Part shown: one piece after another, positions 23,915 to 35,399 of the stretch
How positions within the stretch are numbered: the first letter of the stretch is position 1
Layout of the letters: every line of letters starts with the position of its first letter
Assembly (NCBI GenBank): GCA_020747065.1
Contig: JAGMVK010000013.1
Coordinates: 1,364,001 to 1,428,000, forward strand
Direction: 5' to 3'
Source of the DNA: Cadophora sp. MPI-SDFR-AT-0126
Taxonomy: Eukaryota; Ascomycota; Leotiomycetes; Helotiales; Ploettnerulaceae
Length of the DNA stretch: 64,000 bases
Translations under genes and position numbers: made by a program
Notes under the pieces: model-generated
Seen by the model: the letters and a program-made list of their open reading frames with translations, nothing else
The model's database searches: none
What the model was told of the DNA's origin: nothing

Positions 23915-24622
23915 TCAGCGTTTACAAACCTTTGCTTCTCCCATGACTCGTCTATGGGCCATATCTCTCGACCTGCGACTCTCGTCGGTATTAAAAGGAA
24001 GCGATACTTGTCGTCTTTTTGTGACCGAGTCTGACCGAACCATTCGGGCCGTTTTCGTGCCGATATCATCTTGGGGAGAAGGACCAACACGGGAGACTGC
24101 TCTTCGAGAGCTCTTGTTTACTTGACTTCGGATCGTTCCATCATTGAGAGCTGCAATAGCCATGTACATGACATCAACATCCGTCAGTGGTCTGGAGAGA
24201 TTCTGCTCGCCTCCAAAACCCGACTCTGTATCTGTTAAATCGAGGGCGGAGAAATCCCAAGATAGGCCATTGGGCCTATTGAAAGTACTAGCTGCTTTCA
24301 AGTCGATGACAGGACCTGTGTCTGGCTCAGAGACCTGGCTAGAGTCTGTATTTGGATCAGAACCGTCATTGGCCCTTTCTTCCTCTCGTTCCTGAGCATA
24401 CTGTAGCGCATCGGATTCAGCTTCTTTAATGGTCTCTAGTACATGCCGTCCTAGCATCTTTGCTAGAGTGGTAGGAGGAGGTAGAGCTGAAAATGACAAT
24501 TGCTCTACTGAGCTGGAAAGATCGTCTTGAGCAAAGTCTTGCTCGCTGTCGTTGTCGTCGATGTCCATGTCGATATCAATGTCCATGGCATTTGGATCTT
24601 GGTTATGGTTTCCTGACGCCAT
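23915..24622 (-). CDS. hypothetical protein with acidic Asp-Ile repeat
   Basis: A single-exon frame of 235 residues starting at MASGNHNQ. An acidic MDIDIDMDIDDND run sits at about residues 13-27. A helix-like conserved-looking segment (LAKMLGRHVLETIKEAESDALQYAQEREEE) follows at about 55-85, then Ser/Thr-rich sequence, a second ordered-looking part (LTDVDVMYMAIAALNDGTIRSQ), and a basic C-terminal tail. Domain unknown. The composition resembles fungal nuclear proteins of unknown function. A longer in-frame start at 24781 exists but adds a hydrophobic leader of uncertain meaning. Confidence 0.55.
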   Translation of the reverse strand: MASGNHNQDPNAMDIDIDMDIDDNDSEQDFAQDDLSSSVEQLSFSALPPPTTLAKMLGRHVLETIKEAESDALQYAQEREEERANDGSDPNTDSSQVSEPDTGPVIDLKAASTFNRPNGLSWDFSALDLTDTESGFGGEQNLSRPLTDVDVMYMAIAALNDGTIRSQVNKSSRRAVSRVGPSPQDDIGTKTARMVRSDSVTKRRQVSLPFNTDESRRSRDMAHRRVMGEAKVCKR

Positions 24623-25218
24623 ATTAGCTGCGAAAGAATTCGTCGTATGAGTTTGAAGAAGTTTGTGAAGAATAAAAAGAGCAAAAGTCATTGTGGCGGG
24701 AGAGAATTTATATCTCATCGCTGAGAATACAGTGAACTTGTTTTGAATTGGCGTTCTGTCCTTTGCTTTGTTTAGCATCATGATTTTGTACCGGTAAGCT
24801 GTTCAGTATTCGAACTGGTTCGGCATGAATCGAACTTGTTATTATTTCCTGAGAACCTTACTCTGATAATTACTTCGTGAGCCATTTAGTGCTTCATCGA
24901 TACTGTGGATAGATATGGAGCAGAAGAATTGTAAGCTTGGGCGATGCTTCCAGATCAGTAAATCAAGTTCAAGGAAGAAATCTGCAACGGAGAACAACAA
25001 TCGAGAAGTAATAGGTGTCATGAGTTCTAGATGCCTTTATTCATCTCCACCACTTTGTGCCTCTAGAACAATAAGAAAACAAGCCACCAACCCCGAGTAC
25101 CATTCTAACAGCAGACCAACTCCAGAGCAGAAAATCTCCCAACGCCGATCGCTTGTCTATCATACAGAATCAGTCGTGAATCGCCAGTCCATTGGAATCT
25201 CCATTTCCACTCCGACCT
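24623..25218. other. intergenic, nothing recognised
   Basis: Between a start codon on the left and the stop of the small spliced gene on the right. Includes short frames without motifs. Confidence 0.5.
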
Positions 25219-25583
25219 CTACTGCTTGGTGAGGGATGCCTGATTGGCTTGTGCTGCCCCACAAGTACATTGCTTCGGTGCCACTTCCGACTCGATTGCC
25301 GCTTTCTCCGACCATTGTTGGTATGAGTGATGCGCCTCTTGGGCGTTGTTGCTTGGGGCGTAGTTTGGTGGTGGAGCTTGGAATCCTTGTGGTGGTTGGG
25401 AGGCTTCCGATTGTGAAGTTCGGGGTCTTTGACACCATCCGTTTTCGGTAGAAGTCTCTTTCTTTTCGCCGTAGATCTTCTTTCTATCGAGAAGTTAGTG
25501 TGTGCGACTGATATATATCAAGGTGTGAACTACGCTGCAAGGTGTGCTCCGTAGAGAACAATGCCGGTTTTCAGGAGACCCAT
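25219..25583 (-). CDS. small spliced protein of unknown function
   Basis: A gene too short to be seen as one open frame. Exon 1 is 25583-25534 (MGLLKTGIVLYGAHLAA, a short hydrophobic N-terminal helix). A 50-base intron (GTAGTT to ATAG) follows, then exon 2, 25483-25219. The join keeps frame and yields 104 residues. Exon 2 begins AKKIYGEKKETS, continues with a Gln/Pro-rich disordered stretch (QPPQGFQAPPPNY), an amphipathic YQQWSEKAAIESE segment, and ends near a Cys pair (QCTCGAAQ). A single N-terminal hydrophobic segment suggests membrane association. I recognise the general type of small fungal protein but no named family. Confidence 0.6.
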
Positions 25584-26682
25584 GGTGATGTTGGTTGTGG
25601 TTTGTTTGTGATTTGGTGGGCAAGCGATTGTAATGAAGCGAATGGCGTGATGTTGTGATTTGGAGGTTCTGGGAGTTTTTGATGTTCAAGTTACTGATGG
25701 GTTGATGAGGTTCAAACTGCAGCAGGAAACCTTCTTTATAGATCGTTGCAAGAGGCTGATAATCAGAAAGAGACGTTGTCGTTTGCGTCGTCTGAAAATA
25801 CAAGGTTGTCCCTCATTGGTTCGGACGTATGATTTTGCTGATGTAAGTCAAATGTGATTCACAATATCGTATCTCGTTCACTACAGCCTTCTTGCTGCGG
25901 ACATCCCGGGGAATATTCGTTCGATGTAAGTGCAGGTTTACGTACAGGCTGACGCGGTTGGCGATTCGTAGTGAGCGGCACAGCCCCAGCCACCGACTGC
26001 CTGCTGTTAACCCCGTAAGCGAACGCCCAGAGACCAGGACGAGATACGGTGATAGCTGTCATAGCTCGCAAGAACTAACCAAGTGCTAAGTGTTGATGCT
26101 GACGTGGGAGTATGTTGTGCTTTGCTTGATTTCCTGGTTGCAAGTACGCAAGATGCAAGGCGGCTGCGGCTAGCATTCCGTGAAGCAGATAGCCACACAC
26201 GAGACCTAGTTCGAATGTCCTATAAAACAGGACAGAGGTTACTTCCGAAGTCTCCTTGATGCACTTCGGCGCCGTGCTATGTCCTGTGACAAGCCTCACG
26301 CTGAGCTTGTACTTTGTTCTAGCCCAACTCACAGAACAAACCTTCAGCTTGGGCTGGAAACAAGGGTGACAATTGTTTGTGAAAGAAAACAAGGAATGTT
26401 TGGTACTCGACAAGGGAAATTTCATCGTTCGAAAAATGACCGGGGATCATGACCATTTGAGGGCAGCTGCAACCCACACCATGACGACAATCACTCACAA
26501 TAGAACAGACAACGAAATCGCTATCTTGTCCTGAAACACTGATAAAATATGTTCGAACTCTAAAACAGCCTCATGTGATTTTATATAATGATTATGATTC
26601 TCCGAACGGCATGTTTCTCGTCCTCCAGTCACCAGAGCAATCTGTTGCAGAAACACCAGAAACAACTAAATACTCCTACAAA
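25584..26682. other. intergenic, about 1.1 kb
   Basis: Contains the promoter of the small gene and several short frames. The minus-strand frame 26075-26425 has one hydrophobic segment (GYLLHGMLAAAALHLAYL) but no start or splice context that makes a convincing gene. Confidence 0.45.
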
Positions 26683-27284
26683 ATGTCCAACAACGCTGCA
26701 AACCAAGCGACGAACACATCTGCGAGCGGCAGTACTGGCGCTCCTGGTGCCATAACGCCCCTGGAGGCCCTGGAGGCCTGACCCTCGACCAGCGAATCGA
26801 TCAGGTCCCGCAGCACGCCGCAATCAAAGCTGGCGATAGAAGTCTGGCGATCACCCTAGACTTTGCAACGAACGCAATGCTTGATCCCACCCGTTGGTTC
26901 ACCAATGAAGCTCAGACGATTCGCACAACCTTGTACACGTCGATCACCGGGTACAGCCTGATCTCAAGAATCTTCATTGCGGTGATCATGCCTGCTTTCA
27001 ACCCTGAAACGCAAGCCGGAGGGGCCTTTGGACCTCAGAAGGCGATGTTCAAGCGGATCACTGATCTTCTCAACACCTTCCACAAGATCGATAAGATTGA
27101 AGTGGTCTACCGCAGTCCCGCCAATGCCTGGCTACAGATCCGATGCTTGGCACCCCTGTACGGACTGACTTTCCCGGACTGGGAGCTTTCCTTCCGCGAG
27201 GGAAACGATCCGCTCGAGAGAGTGCCGGGTGAGCCCTACTGGGACATCCGACTGAGAGGTCATTTCAATGCTTCCAGCCAGTAA
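26683..27284 (+). CDS. hypothetical protein, gene model uncertain (intron or frameshift)
   Basis: The 3' part (26877-27284) is clearly protein-like: TRWFTNEAQTIRTTLY, GQ/GPQKAMFKRITDLLN and WLQIRCLAPLYGLTFPDWEL, ending at a stop at 27284. The 5' part starts with MSNNAANQATNTSASGSTG in another frame that soon meets a stop. Two models join them. (a) An 83-base intron 26747-26829 (GTGCCA to AAAG) keeps phase and gives 172 residues. (b) A one- or two-base indel near 26745-26760, because the removed stretch itself reads as sensible protein (GGPGGLTLDQRIDQVPQHA) in the downstream frame. Function unknown. Confidence 0.5.
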
Positions 27285-28403
27285 ACCGCGTTCTACCACG
27301 ATGCCACGCTGCGAGACGACACGACTGGCCAAATATCAGACTGGCAGTAACACACAGTCTAGTTAGCAAAAGTAGATATAACCCAGAAATCACACGACCA
27401 AAAACCTTGGACATCCAAGACTATAAACTATCTTAAGAAGGTAAAAATGCTTCCTAAAAACCAAAAGAAGGACCCTCCTAAATTCCTTTTTAAAAAAAGT
27501 ACGGGAACAAGCTTTAAAGGCAAAGAGCAAAGAGTCTAAGAAAAGTTGAATGCCGAGTTTATCCGAACAAAGAGACACAAAACGCCAAGCATTCTAAATA
27601 AGTGGCGAAGTGTATTTATTTCGCTTATATAATGCAGTATTACTGTACTGTAACTAATAGTTACGTTTTAATACCCAGCGGAAATAGAGTGTGGCGTTCT
27701 TCAAGCGTTCTATCACATGCCAGCGTAATGTATCTCGATCTGCATCACGGCATTGAGTATGAGCGACGGCGCCAGTAAGGCTCTTGCGGAGCCGTCACTG
27801 GCGGGAGAGCCTCGAACGTACGATGCTATATCGAAACTAATGACTTCCTTTTATCTTCCCTGTATCATCGTGCCTAGGGGCGACGCTCGAGGGAAGCGAA
27901 ACCCGAGAACCAACAGTATCTCACTCCGCTAGAAGAGAAAGCACTCGAAAATTAGCTAATACTAATGGTCGACCTCTCAAATTCTGTGCCAATAAAATAT
28001 TTACCACCACTAGCTTTCAGTATTGCACGTCAGCGTTCCACGAGTCCAGCGAGTAAGCCTCCACATCGGAATTGGGCGCTCCAGAGGCGTGATCCAGGTC
28101 TGAAATCAAGAACACTTAAATGCCGTTGACCTACCTCATCTAATCCACGCCAAAATTTTGTATAGCAATTAAAAGCCGTTAACCCTACCGGCATTTAGTC
28201 ATTGTGGATAGAGTTAGGGCAGACTCGTGTATCGATTCTACTACACTGCTTGCATGTAATTTTGGAATAGGTGGGTAAAAAAGCACTACCAGGTTAGTTA
28301 TGGACGACTAGTATGGCCTTGCAGGATAAAACCCGAGTCTAAGCATGTATCTTCTATTTCGTTTCTGTAGATCCAAAAAATACCTAGGCAGAATGCTTTC
28401 AAC
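27285..28403. other. AT-rich intergenic with hairpin
   Basis: Mostly AT-rich with many stop codons in all frames. It contains a strong GC-rich hairpin at 27770-27803 (listed separately). No gene recognised. Confidence 0.5.
27770..27803. repeat. GC-rich inverted repeat (hairpin)
   Basis: Arms CGCCAGT-AGGCTC and GAGCC-ACTGGCG pair around a TTGCG loop with a small internal mismatch. It stands out from AT-rich surroundings. It may be a remnant of a mobile element end or a terminator-like structure; no adjacent gene claims it. Confidence 0.55.
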
Positions 28404-30427
28404 TTACACAAGCCTCATTGAATGAGGCCCAGCAAACTCTGCGACATCAGCCATCTCAGCTTCCCAATATCCAACACGACGAAAACTTGCCCCACTGTCC
28501 TCACTCATTAGTAACAGACCTGTAGCATTTCGTCCCTCGACTATCAACAGACACAAGACGTCGACATGTGCCTCAGGAGTGCTGGGCCAATCCTCCTCCG
28601 TAGCGTCTTGATGTCCTTCCAGCAAGCCGCGGGAGTTCTTAGCTCTGTATCTCACGGCAAGGCTAACCTGAGAGTACCCTCCATCTGTTTGCAGGTTGAA
28701 GTACCACTTGGCTTGTGCAAAGCGTCCTCTTATTATCAGGTGTGCTGAGGATATCGCCCCGAACGGTGCGTCAGGGTGCAGGGGCTTGATTTCGCATTCA
28801 AGTACATCAGCGTGCACCTTGCAGTAATCACGAGGTCGAAGTGAGATAAAGGAGGGGAAAAAGATCACTTCGTCGAGAGCCGCCCACGACCACGATGGTG
28901 CACGATACTTTCTCGGCCGAACTCTGGGCCTAACTCCGGGCATAACGTTGAGGGCCCACGTGAGATTGAGAGGGAAGTCCGCTGCCCAAAGCCCGGCGTA
29001 ATAACCGCCGTCTCGATTGAAAAGAGTCGGAATTGCCGAAAAGGCGACCAACTTATCCTCTGGGAACGTCAATTGTCGAGCCGAATAATCTTCCACGAGG
29101 GTATTGCACATTCTGGCGACGTCGTCAGTAGACATATGTCGCAGACTTGTGCTGCCGACGTAGTCGGTCGCATGGAAGTACCATTTCCACTCCGACGGCG
29201 GATATCCCGAGTCGCAGCTTTTAGTAGTTTGGCACCTCCACTGCACCTGAAGAGAAGAGAAGTCGATAAGCCTTGGAGATAAAACCCGCTCCTGCAGTGT
29301 CCATCCTCTGCGGTTGACAGGGTCCCTTTCGGGATACAGTTCAGGCTGGAATAACATCCTTCCTTCTGCCCCGTCTTTGCAACGATAGCGAAGGGAGAAG
29401 GGAGGAAACCTCATAGTGATGTCGCGCTTGTGTAGGAACCCTTCGTTAACGCCTGAAGCGCTTGACGCCGAGAGCGTGATGAATGCTTGGCCGTACACAT
29501 CCGGCATACGTGCCACGTCGTGCATCTTTTCCTCCTCATCATCTTGGACAATACATAGAGAATCAATCCAGATGTAGGAGACGTTGAGCCGCTGGCATAT
29601 TAGGATAGAATCGCGAAACGTCCGCGGAAGTTCATCGAATTCGACCCTCGTGAGTCGGCTTTGCAATGATGCCCTGGTGGTGATCGGCATCCCTTCGTCT
29701 CCCCAGCAATAGCTCAGTGCGCACCATTTCAACAAGGCTCCTTCGGTAGGCTCTACCAGCTTCAGATGCGGCTGACCGGCTTCGCGCTGAATGTGAAGTA
29801 GTCTCCTCGGTGGCCTGGATCCCGTCTGAAACTGGCACGATCCGGCTGGGACATGAACGTTGAGGCATTGGTCTAGTTGCTCCTCAAGAAAGCCGAAGAC
29901 AGCCTCAGAGCTGGGTTCGAACGATATTGGCCTGACGTTGTGGTCTTGAGCTGCCGGATTGTCTGTTGCCGGTCTCAGCCCAGTGCAAACCGGGCTTGAT
30001 TATGGTATGACTACGTACCTGCGAGACAGCTTACAAACATACGCTCCAAAGGAAGGCCGCTGCGAGCCGCAAGATATCCCTGTCCATCCAAATGATACCC
30101 TATATGGAAAGGTCTGTCACCATGACCGAACAGGGTATGAAAGATGTGGCTAGCGCCCTGTTTGAGGCGTGAAGAGGACATCGGTGACAACCAAGGCTTC
30201 CAAGTTGATGGGTACAATGATTGAAGGAATGAGTATTCGTAGAAGGGTATCTTTGGAAATAACAGAAAAACAGGACAACCATCCTTCCTAGCCTGGTATG
30301 CATCTGCTATGGTGTGAGGGAGGCTCGTCCCGCTGTAGGCATTGTCTTCTTTCTCGACAAGCGGATCGTCGAGCAAGATTCTTTGACAGTGGCGGCAGCT
30401 GTGCCATTCGAGCGGTCGGAAGTCCAT
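28404..30427 (-). CDS. HET-domain protein, intact
   Basis: Likely cytosolic allorecognition-type protein. Exons 30427-30019 and 29962-28404 (56-base intron) give 655 residues without internal stops. The N-terminus has a Cys-His cluster (HSCRHCQRILLDD). The HET domain begins around residue 195: CALSYCWGDEG, LPRTFRDSILICQRL, YIWIDSLCIVQDDEEEK and YGQAFITLSASSA. After it come RRGWTLQERVLSPRLIDF and the aromatic APSWSWAAL motif, as in full-length members. It is the only one of four HET loci here that looks functional. The acceptor at 29963 was chosen because it alone keeps frame with the donor GTACGT. The N-terminal Met could lie further upstream. Confidence 0.83.
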
Positions 30428-31835
30428 TTCCAGATATGGGTCTGCAAGTCGTGTTCTTCGTCGCCGCTGACGCTGAGGGCAACCCTACTGGAATAAGGGT
30501 GCAACAGGTTATGCGATGTTGTGCTACTGTAATTCAAGGGTCGGTCGGCCTGGTAGGCCCCCTACGGAGGCGGCCTAGGGCAGCCACTGTAGGGGCAAAA
30601 GTCTCTGCCCTGTGGCGTTTTGCCAAGACTTCCTCCATCTCCAGGACGACGAAGGACTGCGTATAACAGCAGCGGCTGGTACCCCATAAGCCACTGCAAA
30701 TATAGCGAGGTCTCACGCTGTAGCCACTATAAATATAGTGACCTCGATTGTGGAGCTCGCTTAAGAGTGGTTGTGACTTTTGCCCGCGTCCTCCGTAGCA
30801 TGTCCAAGATACGGGCGCAGAACGGCGGTATGATTAAGGCTACAGTAGGGCGTAGAGCTAGATACAAGCTTATGTACAAGCACTGTCGGGAGCCCATAGA
30901 CGCACGGGTACCCGTTGTTTGGATCAATCTACTTATATACTATTTCAGAATCATCATTTATCTTCTAGAACATAAGGTTTGTTATTCAATGGATTTGTCA
31001 CAAATCTATTAATCATATGATGGCACGTGACTATTGTGTTGGCCATAATATGGAGTTACTATCGCGAAATCACAATGTAATAATTATAGGATGTGCGAGG
31101 TTGTTTTATAGATATCATTGGCTGCTTTGCTTTTAGGTACCGACCAGCATTAAGATCAAGCATAGATTTGTACAACACAACAGCCACAAAGTTGATAATG
31201 ATATTCTCACATAAAACTAACTTAAGCTTCAAGTTACCGGATACAACTCTTTTATGGGTACCAGGAGTAAAAAAAGCTTGATGGTAGAGCTGTGGCAAAG
31301 TCACTCTGTTTGGCTTTGAAGTGAGACTCCTTATAAATCGGGCGCGAGGGCGACGACGTAAAAATAATTTTCGGTGGGACTGTTACAGAGGGGTTCGGGA
31401 GTAACCATGGAACATAACTTTTACCAAAATATTCAAGATTTCAATATGTGCACAGATAGTGAGATACTTAAAGTTGAAGTACCGATCTTTTTTTTGGCAC
31501 GGTGGGTTTTTCGGCACGTAGGGGATGCACGTTAGTAAAGTACAAAATCGAAAAAGAAAAAAAAAGGTCGAAAGGTCATAACACCCAGACCACACCTCCT
31601 AAGATCTGATTTTGAACATGCGAACAAAGTATTTCATGAAAATAAGACTAATCTCGACACTGACGCATTTAGATCCAAATACCGATGATGAATGACATGC
31701 GAGTGGCTTGAGACCCCGCTACTGAAGCAAAAAGCCCCGTCACAGACAACGCAATCGTCACAATAAGCAACACCCACGAAACAAAAGGCGAACCGTCGAT
31801 TTCCTCAGTTGTTCATCGTCACACAACAAAGCAAT
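30428..31835. other. intergenic, 1.4 kb with short repeats
   Basis: Upstream of the intact HET gene and downstream of the EXPERA gene. Includes a pair of related 24-base units around 30685-30750 (listed) and poly-A/T tracts near 31490 and 31555. No gene recognised; short frames lack motifs. Confidence 0.45.
30685..30750. repeat. imperfect tandem and inverted small repeat
   Basis: AGCCACTGCAAATATAGCGA and AGCCACTATAAATATAGTGA lie about 40 bases apart as direct copies. In addition CGAGGTC and GACCTCG flank the second unit as an inverted pair, and CACTATA/TATAGTG make a small palindrome inside it. Confidence 0.5.
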
Positions 31836-32619
31836 CTACTGCAGCTTCTTTGACCCCGTCTTGGCCGAGGCTGAGGATGTTTTGTTGACGATGTTGTTCA
31901 GGCGGATTGACATATCGACGAACATGAACGCAGCTAGCAAAAGTCAGCATATCATCTTCCATGAAGAAAAGTTGTGGATGGCTTACACAGAGCAAGGTAT
32001 GGACCGTAGAGAGTAGTGAGATCAATCTTGTGCTGAAGAGGGATGTCCCAGAACGAGTACTCGAACATGCAAGTGGCGGTCGTGATGAAGATGATTGCGG
32101 CGTACGGGAGGAGCGCAATTGGGAGCTTGGGGGAAGCTAGAGATTTGTCAGAAATTGAAAACCTTCTTCATAGAATATCTCTGTGCTTGACATCCTCTCC
32201 TGTCATACAGTTCCTGGAAGGATACGTACCTCGACGAAGAGCGCCCAGTGACCAAAGCATCACAGGTGCCTGGTATAGAACCTCACTCCAGATGAAAGCT
32301 CGGAAGAAAGGAGGGGTCTGGACGAAGAACTGATCGTGATGCGTATTAATGAGATAGAATTTGAGCGCTTTCATGAAGCCAGGGACGATAGAGACGGGGT
32401 ACAAAGCCTGCATGTCGATGACTATCACGTGATTATGTCAGTGATGGAATTCTCTGCAAAGCCTTGACGACTTCTCACGCTCGCGATTTCTGTGCAATGG
32501 AGTCCCCTCCAACGAGAGAATCCAGTGGTGATGTACTTACGGAACATCAGAGGCAGCGAGATGCTGAAGTGGATGAGGTACACAAGGTCGCGTTTCCGAG
32601 AGAAGATAGAGGCCGCCAT
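31836..32619 (-). CDS. EXPERA-domain membrane protein (TMEM97/sigma-2 receptor-like)
   Basis: Predicted ER multi-pass protein of the EXPERA family (EBP/TM6SF2/TMEM97), linked to sterol handling. Exons 32619-32541, 32421-32230, 32136-31987 and 31933-31836 (introns 119, 93 and 53 bases) join in frame to 172 residues. MAASIFSRKRDLVYLIHF begins the first membrane segment. MQALYPVSIVPGFMKAL and DQFFVQTPPFFRAF form the conserved loop, followed by EVLYQAPVMLWSLGAL, a third segment (LLPYAAIIFITTATCMF) and a fourth around LTTLYGPYLALSAFMF. The C-terminus ends in KKLQ, a dilysine (KKXX) ER-retrieval signal, which only appears when the last intron is spliced and so supports that junction. Confidence 0.86.
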
Positions 32620-33727
32620 AGCTGCAGGAATGGCAGGAGAGCTTCGGAGGAGAGCTTCGGGAAAGACTAGATTCGCGTAGATCGATGTATAAAGCGCTCA
32701 CTCTGCCGGTCAAACTTGAATAGAGATGGATGATGATGAAATGATGGATTAAGCAACAGTGAGACAAGAGATGAGGTTGATTTTAGTGCGAGTGAGATGC
32801 ACGGGCCAGCACAATTGAGTTCGCTTCCTCAGCCGAAATTGTTTACCCTGACCCCCTTTCCTAATTAACACAGCGTTGATACGCTTGGGGAGGAGGGAGG
32901 AAGCTCTACAGCGATACTCTGAGTAAGTTTTTAATTCATGTATTGTGGTGGTGAGACGGCGATAGCTCGTGTAAGGCAACTAAAAAGATCGTGATCGCAA
33001 CCGAGGTTTTTTTTTTAAGAGCGTATCTTACGATTTCATGTATCACGATCATCCGACCACAGCGAGTCAACTTTACATATGGGTAAGAGCCAAACAAACA
33101 TCAGACTGATTAGAAGCTACAGATATATAAGGGCTTGGATTGTATTCCATTGTGCTTTACTGCCAGCCACGAATTGATGATCATCGAATGTTAGATCCAA
33201 CGACCTAAGGGGATTCAACACTCGATACACATCCGCTGGTGATAACAGTCCCCTCTCTCGTTGGTTGGCATCATGTACTGATTGGGAGTAAAGATTTGAA
33301 TGGCTCATTACTAGTAAAAATGATAAGTCAGCGTTCTCTCAGCGAACTATTGGTGTGCTGAAATAATTGAGTATCTGTAGAAGAAGTTCAATGAACAGTG
33401 CCGATCGTTTGACTATTGGTAAAAAGATCCTTTCGAGGCGCAGAAGAATACGATGAACACTCACTACGCATTAACCGGCGGCCATGGTAACAATGGTGTG
33501 TGTTGAATTATGCCTCGAGGTGGGTTCGGGGGCTGGCCACGAGGAGGATCAACCTTTAAAGTATAGACATAGCCGATGGTTCATGGGATATTCAGGATTA
33601 GGTGTTCTGGCGGGATACTCCATAAAGAGCTAGAAACAGTAGAAACTGACTCGACAACTTGAAAATGACCGTTTGCTTAAGGAATCCAATTTTCAAAATC
33701 CTACTTGTGTGAAGCACCGCGCGTCCA
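32620..33727. other. intergenic, nothing recognised
   Basis: About 1.1 kb of AT-rich sequence between the start of the EXPERA gene and the stop of the split HET gene. A short T-run at 33007 is the only feature. Confidence 0.5.
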
Positions 33728-34924
33728 CTACCATGACGGCGGGGCCGACTTTCTTGAGCGGTTCCAGTGTGCAACAACAGGGACAATCGAGTCATCATCG
33801 CTGTTCGGGGCTCTATCGTCCACGGCATCGAAAAGAAATTCTCCCGCATTCTCGAGCCCTTGTGAGCCGAAGAAAATATGCGCAACACGGAAGGCGTGAC
33901 CAGACCGCTCAGCCCCTTCCGTAATCAGAACAGTCGCCCTCGCGGAGGCAGACTCATAGAAGAGCTGATCGTCATCTTTAAGAGCGACTGATTTAGCGAG
34001 AGTTGTGAGCAGATGAAAGCGATCGCTTGGGGCAAGTCCCCAACAGGCATTTTGAAGAACTTTGCAGAACCATAGAATGTGGGAATCGACCACTTTAATC
34101 GCAAGAAAAACTACAAGGCAGGTTTTCGCCTCTTCGTTGATTGGCCGAAAGTACAAGAGTCCTCCATAGACTAAGGGTGCCAGTTCATAGTTGAACAAGA
34201 ACATGCTTCGGTGGTCGTCGAACAAACCTTGCGGGAAAGTGCTGAGGTGAGTGAATTTTGCTGTTTTCTCAACAAGAAAAATTTCCGAGCCAAGATCGAC
34301 TTGGTCCAAATTAGGCGTAAAATTTGATCCGATATGGGGTCTTCTGTCGACAGATCTTGTATTTCCAACTGTGATTATCATGCCGTATTTAAACGGACGA
34401 TCCGGCAGAATTGGTGCGATGTTCAATGGGTCAATTTTTGATCGCACAAATATCTGCTGCTCCGGAATGGCCCATTGATGAGGTAAGAATATGACATCTT
34501 TGGGAAATTGTGCCCTTCGCATTAATTTGTTGTCTACCGAGTCCGGACTGGCAAGGAAGCCACTAATTGGAATGCACGCTTTCCGACGATGCTCGTGGCT
34601 TCCGTGTCCCGCGTTAAGAACCACAAAATAGTAACGCCAGCTCTGGATGATGGGGAGACGTATGGACAGACCGGCATTTGTCATCGAATATGTAGAAATA
34701 TTTCCTGTTATATTTCTAGACTGGACAAAGGATCCGGAATTTTTGAATGCCTCTGGTGATGGGGCGAGCATATTAACCCAATCCGGAGGTACAGCATCTG
34801 TCCAAGTCCAGCAGAAGATGGTATAATCATTTGAGGTTTTAATGATCTCTTCTTGCAGTCGAATAAAGGCTTTCGAGCCTTCCCCATATAGTAATGGCAT
34901 GTTGATATCGAAGAGTCCAAGCAT
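33728..34924 (-). pseudogene. HET gene split by retrotransposon: 3' part
   Basis: The C-terminal 398 residues of a HET-E-like gene. It opens with MLGLFDINMPLLYGEGSK, the motif that in intact members directly follows the RVEDIAYC motif now found at 49.8 kb on the same strand. The rest (LQEEIIKTSNDYTIFCWTW and a long variable C-terminal half) has no stop or frameshift down to the TAG at 33728. If the insertion and one copy of the 5-base duplication are ignored, the two halves are exactly in frame: 209 + 399 codons. The insertion is thus the only visible lesion, which suggests it is recent. Confidence 0.88.
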
Positions 34925-34929
34925 ACAAT
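34925..34929. repeat. target-site duplication ACAAT (left copy, outer element)
   Basis: ACAAT directly precedes the LTR start TGTAATGATC and recurs at 49799-49803 directly after the LTR end. Confidence 0.9.
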
Positions 34930-35115
34930 TGTAATGATCACTAGCACGTTAAGGTGAAATAGAACACAATAGCCGGAGAGTAGCTAGATAATAGCTAGTG
35001 ATTCCCGTTTATACAGAAACTAATTACTAAGGAGAGAAGGAGATAACTCCTTCCTAGGCTGCCATTATATACCCCGCGATTACAAATAGCCAAGGCAGGC
35101 GCACGGACTATTACA
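34930..35115 (-). repeat. LTR of outer element (3' LTR)
   Basis: 186 bases, TGTAATGATC to GGACTATTACA. It differs from the right copy at about three positions by eye. Confidence 0.92.
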
Positions 35116-35399
35116 ATATCTCCCCTCCTGTATACTTCTGTCCCAGAAGTAAGGATATAAATTTTAGGGTTAGCCGGTGTTTTACTAACACTTCGCTAGC
35201 GAAATTCATTTTCAACTTCTTATCTGAATTAAGATAGAGTGAATTAGAGGAGCACGATTAGCCGCTAATCTACGTAGCAATCAGCTACTAGGGAGTGAGG
35301 CTCTTCCTCCATAACTATATAATCTTCCTTCTCTTCTTCTCAACTTTCTATAAATAATAACAATAATAACCATAGCGTATACGTGAAGCTTCCCTGCTG

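Noticed and set aside
26075..26425. Minus-strand frame with one hydrophobic stretch
   Set aside because: No start context, no partner exon and no family resemblance.
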